Assembly: GCA_010094045.1 (NCBI GenBank)
Contig: ML986635.1
Coordinates: 134,022-198,021 of the forward strand
Direction: 5' to 3'
DNA length: 64,000 nucleotides
Source of the DNA: Lojkania enalia
Lineage: Eukaryota; Ascomycota; Dothideomycetes; Pleosporales
Positions 1-13,357 of the stretch are shown here, in pieces (position 1 is the stretch's first letter; the number at the start of each line of letters is the position of its first letter). A model generated the notes under the pieces. It made no database searches. It was given only the letters and a program-made list of their open reading frames with translations, and was not told where the DNA came from. A program made the translations under genes and the position numbers.

Positions 1-1564
1 TAGAGCTCAGACTCGATATCCAAGAATTCCTCCTTGAGGGAAGTTTCGAATCTAGCGGTGTCGTGATTCCATTCCTCTCGGAACTCCCTCGGCTAAGCAG
101 TGCAGGTCTTTTCGGCGGCGTCTTCGAAGCGGGCGGCGTGTTCTGCAGAGTTGGTAACGGGAAAGACGGTTCTGAGACTGACAGCACAGGTTCTGGTGTT
201 TTCTGGTGTTCGTGCCCTCGATCGTAAGGCAAGCCGCCATGTGCGGACGTGCGCGGCGGAGCGTCCCGGGCCAGGCCAGGAGACGACGGAGCCTGCTGGC
301 GATGGTGATGATCTATGAAGATAAGTTAGTCTAGTAGAAACACACTCCTGGTTGCGCCCTGGCGGCCCGAGAGGAGTTGAGTGCCCGGCGCAAGGTGCTC
401 ACCTCTATGCGAGTGATGGAGCCACGACACATCCACCCCGTGTATGTCCTCCATATCGGATTATAGAGGCTTCGGGATTGCGTGAACTTTCTATACGGAG
501 AGCGCCATCCGGCAGGGGAGTCGGAGAAGACGAAGTTGTAAGAGCACGCGGATGTTGTCAGCGGGGCTCGTAAATCGTTAGCCGCACCCAGAAGCTGGCG
601 AGTACTTGATTGGAAATGACCGCAATCGGGAGGGAAATCTCTCAGCTACGATCTTGGGGTGCTGATGGCTTAGTCAAACAGTAGAGTGTGCGCGCAATGC
701 CGCGGCGGCTTACAGCAGCAGCATTATCCGATAACGGGTGTCGGAGAAGGAAGCAGAGTAAGTGTGCGCAGCTGCCAAAATGCGACGATATCACCTGTAT
801 AGACTGTACAACGGCAGGATCTCGTAACCGGTCGGCTCCACAGGCGCTATGATGAAATAAGAGAGCCGTCGCCCCACCGTTGGAAATCAAACACTCGGGG
901 ATCACGCATGCTGGCTGTTTCAATCATATTAGAGCGCACGCTAGATCTTGTCTCTCGACGCTCCTTATCGTCCCGTGACCTGCACATGCGCTGTTTGTTG
1001 AGCGGCGGTGCCTTTCGGCGATTATCCCATTTGTTAGTATCTGGCATGCCTGCGCTGGGTAGACCTCCTTACAAAGCGGTCGCCGTTGTCCCTGTTCGAC
1101 TGGAGAAACGCTGAACACACAGGCTACTATGCGGTTCCGCCGCTAGATACAGTAGCTACCACGGCCTAGTCTTGTCTAGACCATGCGCTTGCCTGCGGGT
1201 TGTGGCGTTGTCACGAGCTATGACGAGGCATGAGCCACGAGAGACGAACGTGCTTGACTGGATAGACTGCACGTGAGACGATTGTTGAGTAATTCATTAG
1301 GCGTTCGCTTACACCATCTGCCCTCACGGGATAGAGAAATGCTAAAGCAGGATATATTCACTTGTTGATCCTATTTGCTCTGCCACACAGACACATAGAA
1401 GCACTAGAGTCATTATGAAAGGCCAGCTAGTAACCGCCTTTTGATATCCCGTCTCTTGTAAGGACTAGATACAGGATTCTGTTACCACCTAGAGCCATTC
1501 TTCCCCGGACGCCGATACCGTGCTTTGGCCGTGATAAAAACGAAAAGCAAGGGGACAAGGGAGC
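1..1564. other. intergenic, no gene recognised
   Basis: Only short, overlapping open frames on both strands (at most about 90 codons) with no recognisable domain. Base composition is ordinary. I see no tRNA, rRNA or repeat. The last part is the 3' flank of RPL5. Confidence 0.5.
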
Positions 1565-2688
1565 TTAACCCTTGAGCTCCTCGATCTTGGCCTTGACGCG
1601 AGCCTGCTTCTCCTCCTTAGAAAGCTTCTTCTGCTTGTACTTCAAGGACTCTTGCTTCCAAAACTCCTTGGACTTCTTTTCGTCATCATCCGGATCTTTC
1701 ATAAAAGGGTCCTCGCGGATCTTGGAGTGAGCCTCCGCATAGAGCTCCTCCAAACCATCAGCCTCGATATCATCGTCAATATAGCCGGAGAACTGGGACT
1801 TAAAGCGCTCCTCATCGTCGTCGGCGAGGGTCTCCATGTACTCAGCAACATGGCCACCGAAGATGTACTTGCGGAGAGTCTCGGCATCGAGTTCCTTGGT
1901 TTCGATGTCGTAGCCGGGGAAACGGTTCTCGGAATGAGGAACGTATAGACCACCATCGGAAGCGCCCTTCATGGCACCGAAGACTCGGGCGCCAGTAGAG
2001 GTACGCGCAAGGCCGACATCCAGGAAGACCTTGAAAGGACGGCGCTCCTCGCCATCAACCTCAACCGCCTCTGTGAGAGTGAACTCGCCATCGGGCTCGA
2101 CGACACCCTCAAAGTCCTCGTCCATATCGAGCTTCTTGAGAGTGCGGCGGGCGAGGAGGAGACCGGTGGCATAGGCAGCAGCCCAGTTGGTGAGTCCGTG
2201 AGTGATACCATAGCGCTTCAATTCATGGGCATAAGCGGCCATGAACACCTTGTCACCGCCAACTTCAGCAGTGATGATCTGGCAGATGATGTCGCGGTTC
2301 GTGAAGCGGACCACAAGGCGGTACTTGGGCGCATTGTACTTGTTCTTGGCCTGGGTAATCAAGCGCTTGCGGGCATAGTAGTCGGTCTTGCCCTGTCGGC
2401 GGCGCTTGTACTTCACTTGGTAGCGTCTGCAAAGAAAATTAATGGGCGCTCGTGGTGTGAAAGTTGAAGAAAGTAGAGGCTTACGAGAAGTATGCATCAT
2501 TCTTGACGAGCTTGGACTGTACATTCCAGAGTCAGCAATTTACGCTTCAAACCCGCAATTGAAGCAACTTGCAAAGACTCCACTCGACGGCAGGTCGAAG
2601 CGGGGCTGTGCCTCTTCGTAGAGGGCCTTGCAGATGTAGATACATCGTACACCTAGAAAAAGAGTTAGGGTAGACTTACGAAAGGCAT
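1565..2688 (-). CDS. RPL5: 60S ribosomal protein L5 (uL18 family)
   Basis: Large-subunit ribosomal protein that carries 5S rRNA into the pre-60S particle. Three exons are read: 2680-2688 (only Met-Pro-Phe), 2485-2516 and 1565-2426, joined in phase across introns of 163 and 58 nt. The product is 300 residues, the usual fungal length. The N-terminal [20 protein letters not shown] block, the NRDIICQI segment and the Lys-rich C-terminus are characteristic. A three-codon first exon followed by a longer intron is common in fungal ribosomal protein genes; an unspliced reading would start wrongly inside intron 1. The gene is divergent from ARP2. Identity is very secure and the tiny first exon fairly secure, because MPF plus SKLVKN restores the family N-terminus. 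Confidence 0.96.
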
Positions 2689-3299
2689 CTTGACCGACTA
2701 TACGTTCTCGGTGTCGTTGTCGAGGTTAGCTGGAGAAAGAAAGTTCGACCGCATCGATTTATCTAGGTGTGCGCTGTCGGTCTTGGCACTCGCTTATGAA
2801 CAAGCTCTATGGTGTTGGAGTTTGGGTCGGTGCCCATACGCGAAAAATCGTGGGCATGCTCGCCGGCACACAGTAGAATGCGTCTTGAACGCCAATTTGG
2901 GGCTATTACCTGGAATTGGGATGGTACATTGTCATCGGTCTATATTTATACTGAGAAATTTCAATGATTCCTCGTAAAGAAGTTGAAAGAGCTAGTCCAG
3001 CAGCGAAGAAGGCTTATTGTGAAACTTTGGAACCAACCATAACAATCTATCCTCTCTTTAATTAACTACAGATATTCCTCTGCCGACTCTATCAATTACT
3101 CTCAAGATTTGCACAACTAGGAGGCTCACTGGGGCATCAGCGTTGCCAGTCTCGGAGGTGCTACCGCACGGACCAGTCTACTCGCCAACGTCAACTCCAC
3201 AGCCCCTCCACGAGCAATGGGCACGGGCTTTCCCAATTTACTACCTGCGTCCTCGGCACTCATTCTCGCCTCACACGTCTATTGAAGCTGCTCGCAAAG
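2689..3299. promoter_or_regulatory. divergent promoter region RPL5 / ARP2
   Basis: About 610 bp between the divergent starts of RPL5 and ARP2, so it must hold both promoters. I could not assign a TATA box or a known factor site with confidence. Confidence 0.5.
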
Positions 3300-4759
3300 A
3301 TGGCTGACGTTCCTATCGGTATAGTGGCCTCCGCCTCCACAAGATCCCGTCGCTGACTCGACTCCGTAGTACTTGATGGCGGAACTGGATTTCTGAAAGC
3401 TGGATATGCAGGACAGGTTCGTCCACTCCCCGCCACCGCGCACTCTCCGCTTGAAGCTTTGTGCTGACGATGCCACTCTGTAGAATTTTCCAGATCACCA
3501 GTACCCGTCAATAGTCGGCCGACCGATCCTCCGTTCCGAAGAGCGAGATGGGGACATTGTGGTCAAGGACATAATGTGCGGAGACGAGGCAGCAGCAGCG
3601 CGCTCAATGCTTCAGATTACCTACCCTGTATGTGGTATGCTAAAATTGTTGAGGGCGTTGTAGACTGCCTCCAACATACACTAACGTTATCTTACTTTCA
3701 CAGATGGAGAATGGTATTGTGAAGCGCTGGGACGACATGCAACATCTGTGGGATTACACCTTCTTTGAGAAGATGCGCATAGATCCGACAGGTCGAAAAA
3801 TCCTCCTCACCGAACCCCCCATGAATCCTCTCAGAAATCGCGAGCAGATGGCTGAAGTTATGTTTGAACGTTACGGCTTCGGAGGAGTCTACGTAGCGAT
3901 ACAAGCAGTATTAGCCTTGTACGCCCAGGGTCTCTCCTCCGGAGTGGTTGTAGACTCCGGCGATGGCGTAACACACATCGTCCCAGTCTACGAGAGTACG
4001 GTTCTCAACCACCTAACACGTCGATTAGATGTCGCTGGACGGGACGTAACACGGAATCTCATCGCGCTTCTGTTGAGGAGGGGCTACGCTCTAAATAGAA
4101 CCGCCGACTTTGAAACCGTACGACAGATCAAGGAAAAACTCTGCTATGTATCGTACGATCTCGAACTGGATCAGCGTCTCAGCGAAGATACCACCGTTTT
4201 AGTCGAATCGTACACATTACCAGATGGACGGGTCATCCGAGTCGGTAGCGAGCGATTTGAAGCTCCTGAATGTCTGTTCCAGCCGCATCTTGTAGACGTT
4301 GAGCAGCCGGGGATCGCAGAATTCCTTTTCAACACCATTCAATCCGCCGACGTTGATGTGAGGAGCAGTCTCTACAAGGCCATTGTGTTGAGTGGTGGCA
4401 GCAGCATGTATCCCGGCTTGCCGAGCAGGCTGGAGAAGGAACTAAAGCAACTATGGCTAACCAAGGTGCTCGGAGGGAACCCGGAACGCCTAAGCGTATG
4501 TGCAATGGCATATCTACCGCTGAAGAATTCTGACCTCTACTGTAGAAATTCAAAGTCCGCATTGAGGACCCGCCACGACGTCGACACATGGTTTTCTTAG
4601 GTGGAGCTGTACTTGCAAATATTGTACGCCCAAGAACAAACTATCCCTGACATGGACACTGACGACATATAGATGGCAGACAAGGACAACATGTGGATAT
4701 CGAAGCAGGAGTGGGATGAACAAGGCCCCCGTTCATTAGAAAAACTGGGAGCTAGATGA
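3300..4759 (+). CDS. ARP2: actin-related protein 2 (Arp2/3 complex)
   Basis: ATP-binding actin-fold subunit of the Arp2/3 complex, which nucleates branched actin at cortical patches and endocytic sites. Six exons: 3300-3318, 3370-3416, 3484-3627, 3704-4495, 4546-4623 and 4673-4759, all joining in phase to give 388 residues, the normal length. Visible family blocks are the N-terminal [15 protein letters not shown] phosphate loop, [34 protein letters not shown] (second phosphate loop), [10 protein letters not shown] and the C-terminal QEWDEQG. The short first exons put the start well upstream of the longest single open frame, which would begin at the MENG methionine. The last two introns are also needed to reach the normal C-terminus. 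Intact; nothing unusual. Confidence 0.96.
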
Positions 4760-6980
4760 TGGGCCCAAAGTGCCTCGGCGAGAGGGAGCATGAGAACTGC
4801 TTGTAAAGACTAAATGATAGAAATTATAGCACGCCCTATAATGCAATGAACCAGGCGCGGAACTTTCCGTTCCCTCATCGTGTCAATCTCACCGTTTTCG
4901 ATGGTACGACTGATGTGACTTGGGAGACTCCAACAGGTCACAATCTCGGATTACCCAGTCCCCAGGGTGCCGATTCTCAACGTTGCATAAGCTTAATGAA
5001 GTTGAAACGAGACTAAAAGTAGTTCGTCAGACTTGCGTTCTTTGTTTATGTCGATTACCTCCGTCGCCTGTCGATGAGGCGATAACTACTAATGAAGAGT
5101 CGGAGCCGTCCACCTGGAAACTATTTTTTGGCGCCCCATCCCTGCCCAACCGATTCCGGCGGCTGAAGTAGAAATGTGGAATGCAACTACGGGAGATCGA
5201 CTTTGCATCAATGCTGCATTTTCGTAGATAGTGTATATGGCGCAGAAGGTACTCTATTCATGCCCATGGGGACGGAGTGGTATGCAGTGGTATTTATGCG
5301 GGCAAGATCAGCCACTAATGATAGATTGCTCACGAAATAGCGCACAGTTCATTCCTTGCGTCCGAGGTTTCTTTGTTGTTTAGATCAGAGAGACGAGGCG
5401 CTTCCTGCGATGAATTAGCTCCTACCTTAATCGGACAACACGATCAGTCCATGTCACGGAACGCGATCTGAGAGTGTACAAAATCGATTGTTGGTCCTTT
5501 GGACTACTTGTGCAACACAACGAAAATTTTCTGAAAGCGATGCCGGGCTACGGTCTAGACCGCCTGCGATCTCACGATGCTGCATGCATGAATATTCTGG
5601 TAGGCCAAATCACTGCAGAAAGCGGCGCGGAGAGGACTTTGGGGGATACTTCCATTTGGAGCAGCAGACAAAGAAAATGAAGTGCTGCTATTGCTGCTGC
5701 TCGTGTCATTGCGATCCTATAGCTGCCGGTTGCCGTCTTGGTGCCGTGGCATATCGCACGCCGCACCCTGCTTGAGCGTGCTTCTCGGGAGCGCGCGTGC
5801 AGATGAACCCTGGAAGGGAGGTGGACAGAGCATAGAGGAGGCGTTCCGTGCAGCGGGAGGCTTCGAGTCGACGTCCTATCAGGGCTGCTGGCTTGTTCTG
5901 CTGCCAGGACGTTTTGAACGGAGCAAATGCACGACGGGCGCCCAGCAATCTACCCAGGTGTCTTCTGCGTTAGCGCCGGGGCGGGCACGTGAGCGAAATA
6001 CGAACGGAACTTCGGCTTCGGATGGTCCTTGTCGACGTGCGTCATGGCTTGTCGTGGACAATGAAACAAACCCATCCTGCGATGTAATTAGACGAGACGA
6101 CTAGCGACTGCGAAATGACCCCGCTAATGTGTGCTCCAGAATGATCCGAGGGCAGGCGGATGACGATAATGAAGCACAGCCGAGCTATGGGCGGGCCTGA
6201 TCCGAGTGCAGGTGTGGTGTGCGGCGTCAGGGCGGTAATATGCGTGAGTGAGTATTCCTGTCCACATGTCGCTAGGTAGGCGATACTGCCCTTTCACGCG
6301 TTCAAAAGGCCACCGGGCGCCTGTCTGCCGTGCAAACCATACACAGCAGCACCAGCACCAGCAGCACCAGCAAGCGTCTTGGAATCTGACTCCGTCCCAC
6401 CGCTTCGCTACACTTGAGCTTATTTTACATACTTTGATTGTGGCCCCATATCTGCAGCAGCCACGCCTCTCCTACACTCACCATCCGTACCGGTCTGCCG
6501 CCACACTGCTACCTACAGCTTAATAGCCAGAGCCGACTGGCATCAGCGCAAACCTCAGCCTCTGACTGCGGAGATAGGGTCCACCCACACCACCCGTTGG
6601 TCTCAGGGACTGGGGACGGGGTGCGGGCGACAGCGCGCCCTCAGCGGATGATCAACGCCTTCGTTACCGATTAAACTGATTGCACCCTAAGGCCGCCTCT
6701 AGGTTTCCAAGCCATCAAAAAGGCCCTTCCGCTGCTAGATATATTAGCCCGCCGAGCACCTGAGCGCCAGCTATCTATGGTGTTGTCTTCTCTACCAGTT
6801 GGGGTTGCGCTCAAAACATCCATATACCGCCGACTCCCTCGTGGCCATTTCCCCAAACAGTTTCAGGGTCCACCCACACCACGTCATTACCTTGGACTCC
6901 CGCAACGGCGGCTTCGCTAGTGACTCAAGCCATCACTCTTTTAAAAGATCCAGCCGTGACTCGCCGCATCGACATACTAT
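4760..6980. other. intergenic, 3' flank of ARP2 and long 5' leader of next gene
   Basis: No supportable gene. From about 6250 the plus strand becomes C/T/CA-rich with a short CAG/CAC microsatellite near 6343-6371, as in promoters and 5' leaders of filamentous fungi. It probably belongs to the gene starting at 6981. A 140-codon frame at 5682-6104 beginning with a Leu run has no family resemblance and looks fortuitous. Confidence 0.45.
6576..6882 (+). repeat. two direct copies of an 18-bp motif
   Basis: The same 18 bases (beginning AGGGTCCACC, ending CACACCAC) occur at 6576-6593 and 6865-6882, 289 bp apart, in the leader or promoter of the gene starting at 6981. An exact 18-bp match this close is unlikely by chance. 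It could be a repeated regulatory site or a small duplication. Confidence 0.6.
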
Positions 6981-7559
6981 ATGTCCGCGCGCGCACCTAA
7001 CAACCGCAACGCCAGTATGCCGTCGACTGGCTCTCCGCTCTCACCAAGGATGGACTCCCTCGCCATCCCATCGCAGGCACGGCGGCCTCGACCGACACCA
7101 CATCATCGCCAGAGCTCGTCAGGTACCGCAGCCTCTCTAAGGCTGCCGTCATTGCCGCGCTTCCATCCAGCCAACTTCCCCTCTTCCCAGGACTCCAGTG
7201 CTGCCGCAACGCCACGGACAGGGCCAAACAGCCCTCAACCTCCTCTGTCACCACACACCTACCATAAGCAGTACGCTGAGGCCCAGAGACAGATGTATCT
7301 CTACCAGCGAGAGCTCATGGCCACTACTACCGCACGCCAAAACCGCTCTCAAAATGCAAAGCCAACAAGTCCACGCCTCATCCCTATGGGTAGCCCGGGA
7401 CCAGTAACCCCTCTCGAGCTTGAAACTGCGGAAGGTTACCTCACTGCTGGCGTTAGCTCTGCTGATGCTGCATCCCATGTCGATAAGCTGATCCGGGAAG
7501 AAGCCGCACGCCGTGGTGAAACTTCACCAGGACGACCGACTTCCGTTGGTGGAAGATGA
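6981..7559 (+). CDS. Pro/Ser-rich fungal protein of unknown function
   Basis: Single-exon frame of 192 residues. The first 100 or so residues are low-complexity and rich in Ser, Pro, Arg and Thr (SPRMDS, ARRPRPTPHH, PQPPLSPHTY). A short helix-prone segment follows (YAEAQRQMYLYQRELM), then a more ordered C-terminal part with GPVTPLELE, AEGYLTAG and HVDKLIREEAARRG. I do not recognise a named domain. The ordered C-terminal half and the long C/T-rich leader make it a likely real gene, probably a disordered cytosolic or nuclear protein. The start is the first Met after in-frame stops. No function is proposed. Confidence 0.65.
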   Translation: MSARAPNNRNASMPSTGSPLSPRMDSLAIPSQARRPRPTPHHRQSSSGTAASLRLPSLPRFHPANFPSSQDSSAAATPRTGPNSPQPPLSPHTYHKQYAEAQRQMYLYQRELMATTTARQNRSQNAKPTSPRLIPMGSPGPVTPLELETAEGYLTAGVSSADAASHVDKLIREEAARRGETSPGRPTSVGGR

Positions 7560-10500
7560 CTAACCGACCAAATTCAAGCTAAGGCACCCCCATCGTCACC
7601 AAGGATGCGTGCAGTAAAGAAGTAGACGAGTCGAAGAGCATGGTCAAATTGCTTTAGAGAGAGCGAGCATTCGGACGGGCGTTGGTGCATTATTGGCGCT
7701 ATATATCACATGACCCTAGGGCAGGCTGCATTTTGCAAAAATGGCTTTTTATTACTCTCGGATTGGTGTTTTCTTGTTTCTATGCTACTAGCTACACCGG
7801 AAGAACAAAACGGACACGCTGAGTATTGGGGTGGCCGCCTGGATGTCGCAAGGTATACTGACCACGGGAAAGATTAGGGGTCTTTTCCGTTTTCCTCTTT
7901 GTTGCTCTTTATCATAACGATACCCAAATACTAGATGCATGGTCGTCAACCACCTCTACCTGGACGCCGGAATACTAGTCTACACCTAGCCCTTGAAAGT
8001 CTATTTCACTCATTCCCCATCTCCTCCGCTCGTCACCAGTTGGGCTATCCAGCGCTCCGCCCTACTAGTGTTGAGCTAGACAGAAGACGGGCGCTCTTCT
8101 AGTCTATCTAGGTATCATGTATTCAGCTTAGACGGGCGACTACGAATCGGGAAGTTGATCATCTCAAAAAATAGACGCCGACTGGCCGTCGAGTCGCAGG
8201 CGCAACGGTGATGGTTGCAATTCTCCGTCGTGACTCCACCACTTATATTTTTACCCTTCGTACAAGATTGCCGAGGCTGCCGAGACAGCCGGTCTCCTCC
8301 CTCCTCCCTCCTCCCTTCCTCTTCTACACCTCACACATTGCCGTTGCCTATCACCAATATATCGTCTCGGCTCGCACGCATCTCGTCCATCACTACTCTC
8401 TTTCCGCGTTCCCCAAACAACAACAACACCACCATTTTCACCCTTATCACCAATCTTGCACATTGGATCGCCGGCATTGTGTCACAAAGCGACGTACCGT
8501 GCGTCTACTCTACATTAACCCCAACTTCGGGTCCTTCAGAGTGGTATCGCCACCATGACTGCGACCCATTGAAGGATTAATGATGGATTTGCAACTGCTT
8601 TTCCTCGGGGCTAGACAGCGACGCCGAGACAGGGCTACAAGAAATACTATTTGCGCTCGTAAATGTTACCACGAGTGCCAAGTGAGCAGGCTAGCTGGCA
8701 ACCCCCTCTTAGATTAACTTTCTTGACGCAAGATCATCATATCGGCTACAGAAGAATCGTAGCAAGACGCCCACATGGCGTGACTCTTATCCAAGACTCG
8801 CGACTGCGAAAAGCGCCCGTGCTCGGCGTGTCTATCCCTATGCAAAAAGAAATGGTTACGTCGTCGTGCATATGGGCATTTTCTGGCGAGAGGCTCGCTC
8901 ATGGCTTTTGCCGAGACAGGGAGTGGACAGGGGGTCAGATATGAGGTGAGGTGACAGCGGCACGGAATCGAAATTGTGGGGAGGGTGTTCTTCGTGATAG
9001 TGAGATGTTGCACAGCCAGGATACGTATCTAATTTTATACGTCAATCGCCGCCTAACGGTGTCTAAGATTACTTCGTTTAATTTTGCTGACCTGAAGCGC
9101 AGTCTCTCGGACTCGCTGATGTGGAAGCCAACAGTATTGAATGGTGGTGCTGTCTAGTCCTAATCTTAAATCGTCTCGTAGCATATGCAGGGCAACTCGA
9201 CCGGCTAGAGGATTCTTACGGCTATCTCGCAGTTTTCTATGTCTCACGCGAAAAGCTTTTTTTTTTCTCCCTGCATTTCTGCCCGCATTTCAAGCATCTC
9301 GATTAATGCCAACTAAGAATGAAGCCTTTACCTCAATCGATGCCATCAGCATCCAACAACAAGACATTGCGGTACACCATCATATTCATATCCCCACGTA
9401 TTGCATTCAGCTGAATGCCAGCATGCAGAAGCTGCTCCAATCCTTTACCGCTTCTACCCTCCACAAGGACCCGGCTAGCAGTTGCCAATCCTCCAACTCG
9501 AAGCCCTTCAAGCCCAGGGTCCAATTACTTCAACCCCGAAGGTCAGCCTTTTGCTCTACTTGATTTACGGTCACTCACTTCACATGTCGCAACCTCATTC
9601 GTGCATGTAGAAAATTTTGCCGCGCGAATTTTCAGGATAACGAGAATGATCACCTCACACCCGGCAATCATTGGAAGTCAATGGGGCCCACGAACAGACT
9701 TCCTCAGCGCCTTATCAACACCAGGCGGAAGCCGGTCGGAGCCAAGATAACAGCAAGGCCCGAAACGAAGGTGTACCAAGGTTATGGGAAGCAGGCCATA
9801 CAACCTTGTCAAGGGATACCATGCTTCCCTCGTACCGATAGCATTCAAAGGCAACGCTCTATGGCCATTCAAGTAAACTTAGTTTCATCGCCAAAAGCCA
9901 CAGCCGATCGGTCCTTGCGCCACGGGGCGCCTTTGGAATTCGTCCCGCGCTGCTATCTTCCGCCCCACAACCTTTCCAGACACGTTTAAACAAACAAGAG
10001 GGTGGTTGACGCGGCATATCAGGCGCTGTTGTGAGCTATAGAAACATTGAAGGCTCCAAACATGTGGGTTCAAGTGCATTTAATCGACTATTAGAACATA
10101 CTGTACTCTACTACGTACTTTAATCCGCCATTTCTCTCCACAACCACGAAACCATCATTGGTTTCGGTTGATAGCAAGTTCCATTATGCACCGTAACCCG
10201 AAGCTACTCCGTTTTTAATGAGCCTAGTCGATAGCGTCAGCCAAGAAATAAGCGTCCTTGGCACTTACAGGGTTCTAATGTCCGCCCGCACGTTCTACAC
10301 TAGCCGCTTACGGTCCTACTACCATCACACACAACCTTTTCTTCCCATTTGGAAATCATCTAATGCCTGAGCTAAGAGTGGTTTAATAACTCTTTGGATA
10401 CAGATACTGCGATCAATCATATCAACTATTTCAGGTAGGCTTCATTTGTGACTTGGGTGCCTCGAAGACTTTCCTTTTACCGCCCTAGGTATGGGGCAAA

Positions 10501-13357
10501 CCGTGCCCCTAGTCAGGTGGCAGTATTCGCTTTATTCGAGTTTTGCTCCTCAAATTTAGCGTGAGAATAATAGCAAACGGGCTTATTTCTCCCCACTTAC
10601 TGTTTTCAATTCATACACAGAGTGGGGCCTTGTGCTATTTCTGCTTAATAAATCAAATCACCCGTACGCATAGCTCCTCTAGTAGGATGGCTTGACAAAA
10701 CACCACCACAGGGACAAATGCTACGTACAGCCACTTAGCATTGCAACTTCCGTCGCATGGGTGATGAATATGTGGCTTTGTGGGGTGCGTTAGCCCTTCG
10801 TTGACCCCTATCCTCCGGCATTCCGAGCCGTCTCCACCAGTGCTCAAGAAGTTCGACGGTCAATGTAGCACTGAAGATCCTTCTCGTGCCAACTCCGCGG
10901 CTTCTAGCTATCGCACCGCTTCCTTCTCCTCTCGCTCTTAGAGAGCGCTCTAGAACGGTAAACTTTCCTAGCACCTGTATGCCGTGCAACCAACCCCTTA
11001 GACTCTTCTCCTCGTCTGCCTCGGTAATGAGAGGGTTAGGATCTGATGGAAATGCTCATATGGACGACTAAAGCATTTTTTTTTTTTTTTGTGGAGCGAA
11101 CCTTTTTTGTGCGATGATTCTTACCTAGTGCGATGGGTTTTGCAGTAATCCAGCCGAGCCCCGGCAAACTATGTGCCGTTTTTGATCTCGAACTTTCCAA
11201 GGCTCGGCTTCCTATGTACCCCATAATGCGGGATTCTCGCATGTAGGCGGCAGGGGTCATGCATGCTAGGGACTGCTATGTAGTGGTTGTGCAGGAGGTG
11301 GGGGGCGGATAGCGAGCCCCTCCGATGGGATTTGGGTCATGTCAGGATTACGGTGGTGAGTGTCATTTTTATGCATGCGTGCCTTGACGTCGGTACAACT
11401 GGTGCTAAGAATCTTGAGGTGTTAGTGACCGGAGGCAATATTTATGACTATCTTTCTAATCAAATAGGGAGGTTTTGGGAAAAATGTTTGATGGTGGGTT
11501 CTTCTTACGCTCCGTGGCGGAGAACGTACCCAACTTTATCTTTTTTTTCTTTTTTCTTTTTGTTCTTTTTGGGAAGCCATAATGCCTGCTTAGCGTAAGC
11601 CAATACCTTTTCAACTCATAGTACTTGAATACGATAACCCAGTTGCACGACAGTAGGATGTAGATTTTACATCCTAAATAGGCGAAAACTGTAGAGGTAT
11701 TAATGGCATGGATTGTTCTTGCGGCATTTAGTGGCGTGGAGACCTCGTCATCGTAGTTACTTAGTCTTGTATAATCGGATTTAGCGCGGCTATGAGAATG
11801 GGTACAGTGTACAAGCTGAAGTGCCGAAGGCCTAGTTGCGAAGAATGGGCATCTTCGTTCAAATCTACGGTAGGTATTTTGAACAGGTTAAAGCGGGGAA
11901 AAATGGAACGCTGAGATTGAGTATTTTACAGTGCCTTTGTGGGCCTTGGGGTTTGGTCCTCCACCTGTTTGGATTGGTTTTCTTTTTTATACTATTTTTT
12001 TCTTTCCTTTTTATTGGAAGGGGGAGGCAGTGGCGGCAACGGGCTTGATTTTAGCTTCTAGGATTTGTAATGGTTGGTGTTGCGCTAGAATATAGGTGTG
12101 GGAGAGTATAATGGTAGGATTGGCTGATATGTTTATACTACCCCAGAAACCTTTTAGAATGCCTTGATACGTTGACTTGATGAGATATATGAAAGGACGC
12201 ATCTCAAGGCGGAATATTCGTAATATTTTTAAGACTAAGCTACAAAATTGGTAATTATCTGTGTTAAACTATTGAATATCTTCGTTACATTTAATATTAA
12301 TAACCGCAATAAAAGTATTTAGGTTTCTAGCAATTAGAAATCCAACTAAAACACTATACACGAGTCACCAACACAGCCACTATGCACAGAATACCTCCCA
12401 TACCACAAGAAATCTCCACACACTAGACATAAATCCATTCTTCCACGCCTTATTCTTTACCTACATAACCTAAACTTTCTACCCCATATCTCCAATTTCT
12501 AAAGTAGCGCCACTAGTTCGTCGCTCCTGCTTCTTAGGCAAGCGACCTAGTAGCCAGATGGGTGACTAGTAAGTTCGTGAACATGACCGTCGCACATATT
12601 TTACGTACAAAATGTGTAACTCTGGATCGACACCCCCAATTGATTTCCTTAAGACTTGGGGCGTAGAGTAAATTGGAGGCCACAGGACAGACCATGGCTG
12701 GAAGCATTATCTAGCCGTGCACTTGTCCCGGGACATGGAGCTCCTCAGCACCCGGAATGAATTGAGTGGTGGATAAATTGCTTTGTGTTGTTTTGTAGGC
12801 GTTCCGAAGAGGTGGTGGCTCTTTTTTTTTTTGGAGAGGGGGAAAGGTTAATGGGCTGTGTAAGGATGATAGGATCTGTTTCTTTTTTTGTTTCTTTTTT
12901 TTTTTTTTTTTAACGACATCTATTTCAAATGTGTATCAAGGGCCGACCAATATACCCGTTGGGCGGTATTCACACATAGTCGGACGGTCTTCCTTCTCAA
13001 GCGCCAAGTAATTGAATTTTCTTCACTGTAATATCCCTTGTTTAGCCAGTCGCAATCAAAGATAAGGAAGCTGATAGACGGTCTTCCGATAGCATTCTGA
13101 GCTCTATGTCTAGTGTTCATAATGGGTGGAAAGCAGAAAGCGTCGACGTGCCAATACGTCCTATACGTCAAAGCGATGGGGAGTAGAGAATAAAGTTAGC
13201 GGTTCTACAACAACGCGATGCATATTCAAATCGAAACTGCGCTCTACAAATGCGAAGCAATCCTTCTACATACACCACAACAAGCCACGCCGCCATCAAG
13301 ATCCCCAAATCCGCAGAATCCGACTCGTACATCCACAATGTATGTCTTCATACGTCT
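7560..13357. other. 5.8-kb gene-poor region with long T runs
   Basis: No convincing coding gene on either strand. The C/T-rich stretch at about 8230-8560 looks like a promoter plus leader, but it ends in a five-codon frame (ATG at 8556). Homopolymer T runs occur at 9257-9266 (10), 11076-11090 (15), 12822-12832 (11) and 12895-12911 (17), with other T-rich patches near 11540-11570 and 11980-12010. From about 12200 to 12400 the DNA is AT-richer. Candidate contents are an unrecognised ncRNA, a lost gene, or plain intergenic DNA. Confidence 0.4.

Noticed and set aside
5682..6104. 140-codon plus frame starting with a Leu run (signal-like)
   Set aside because: No family resemblance or conserved motif, and other frames of similar size overlap; likely chance.
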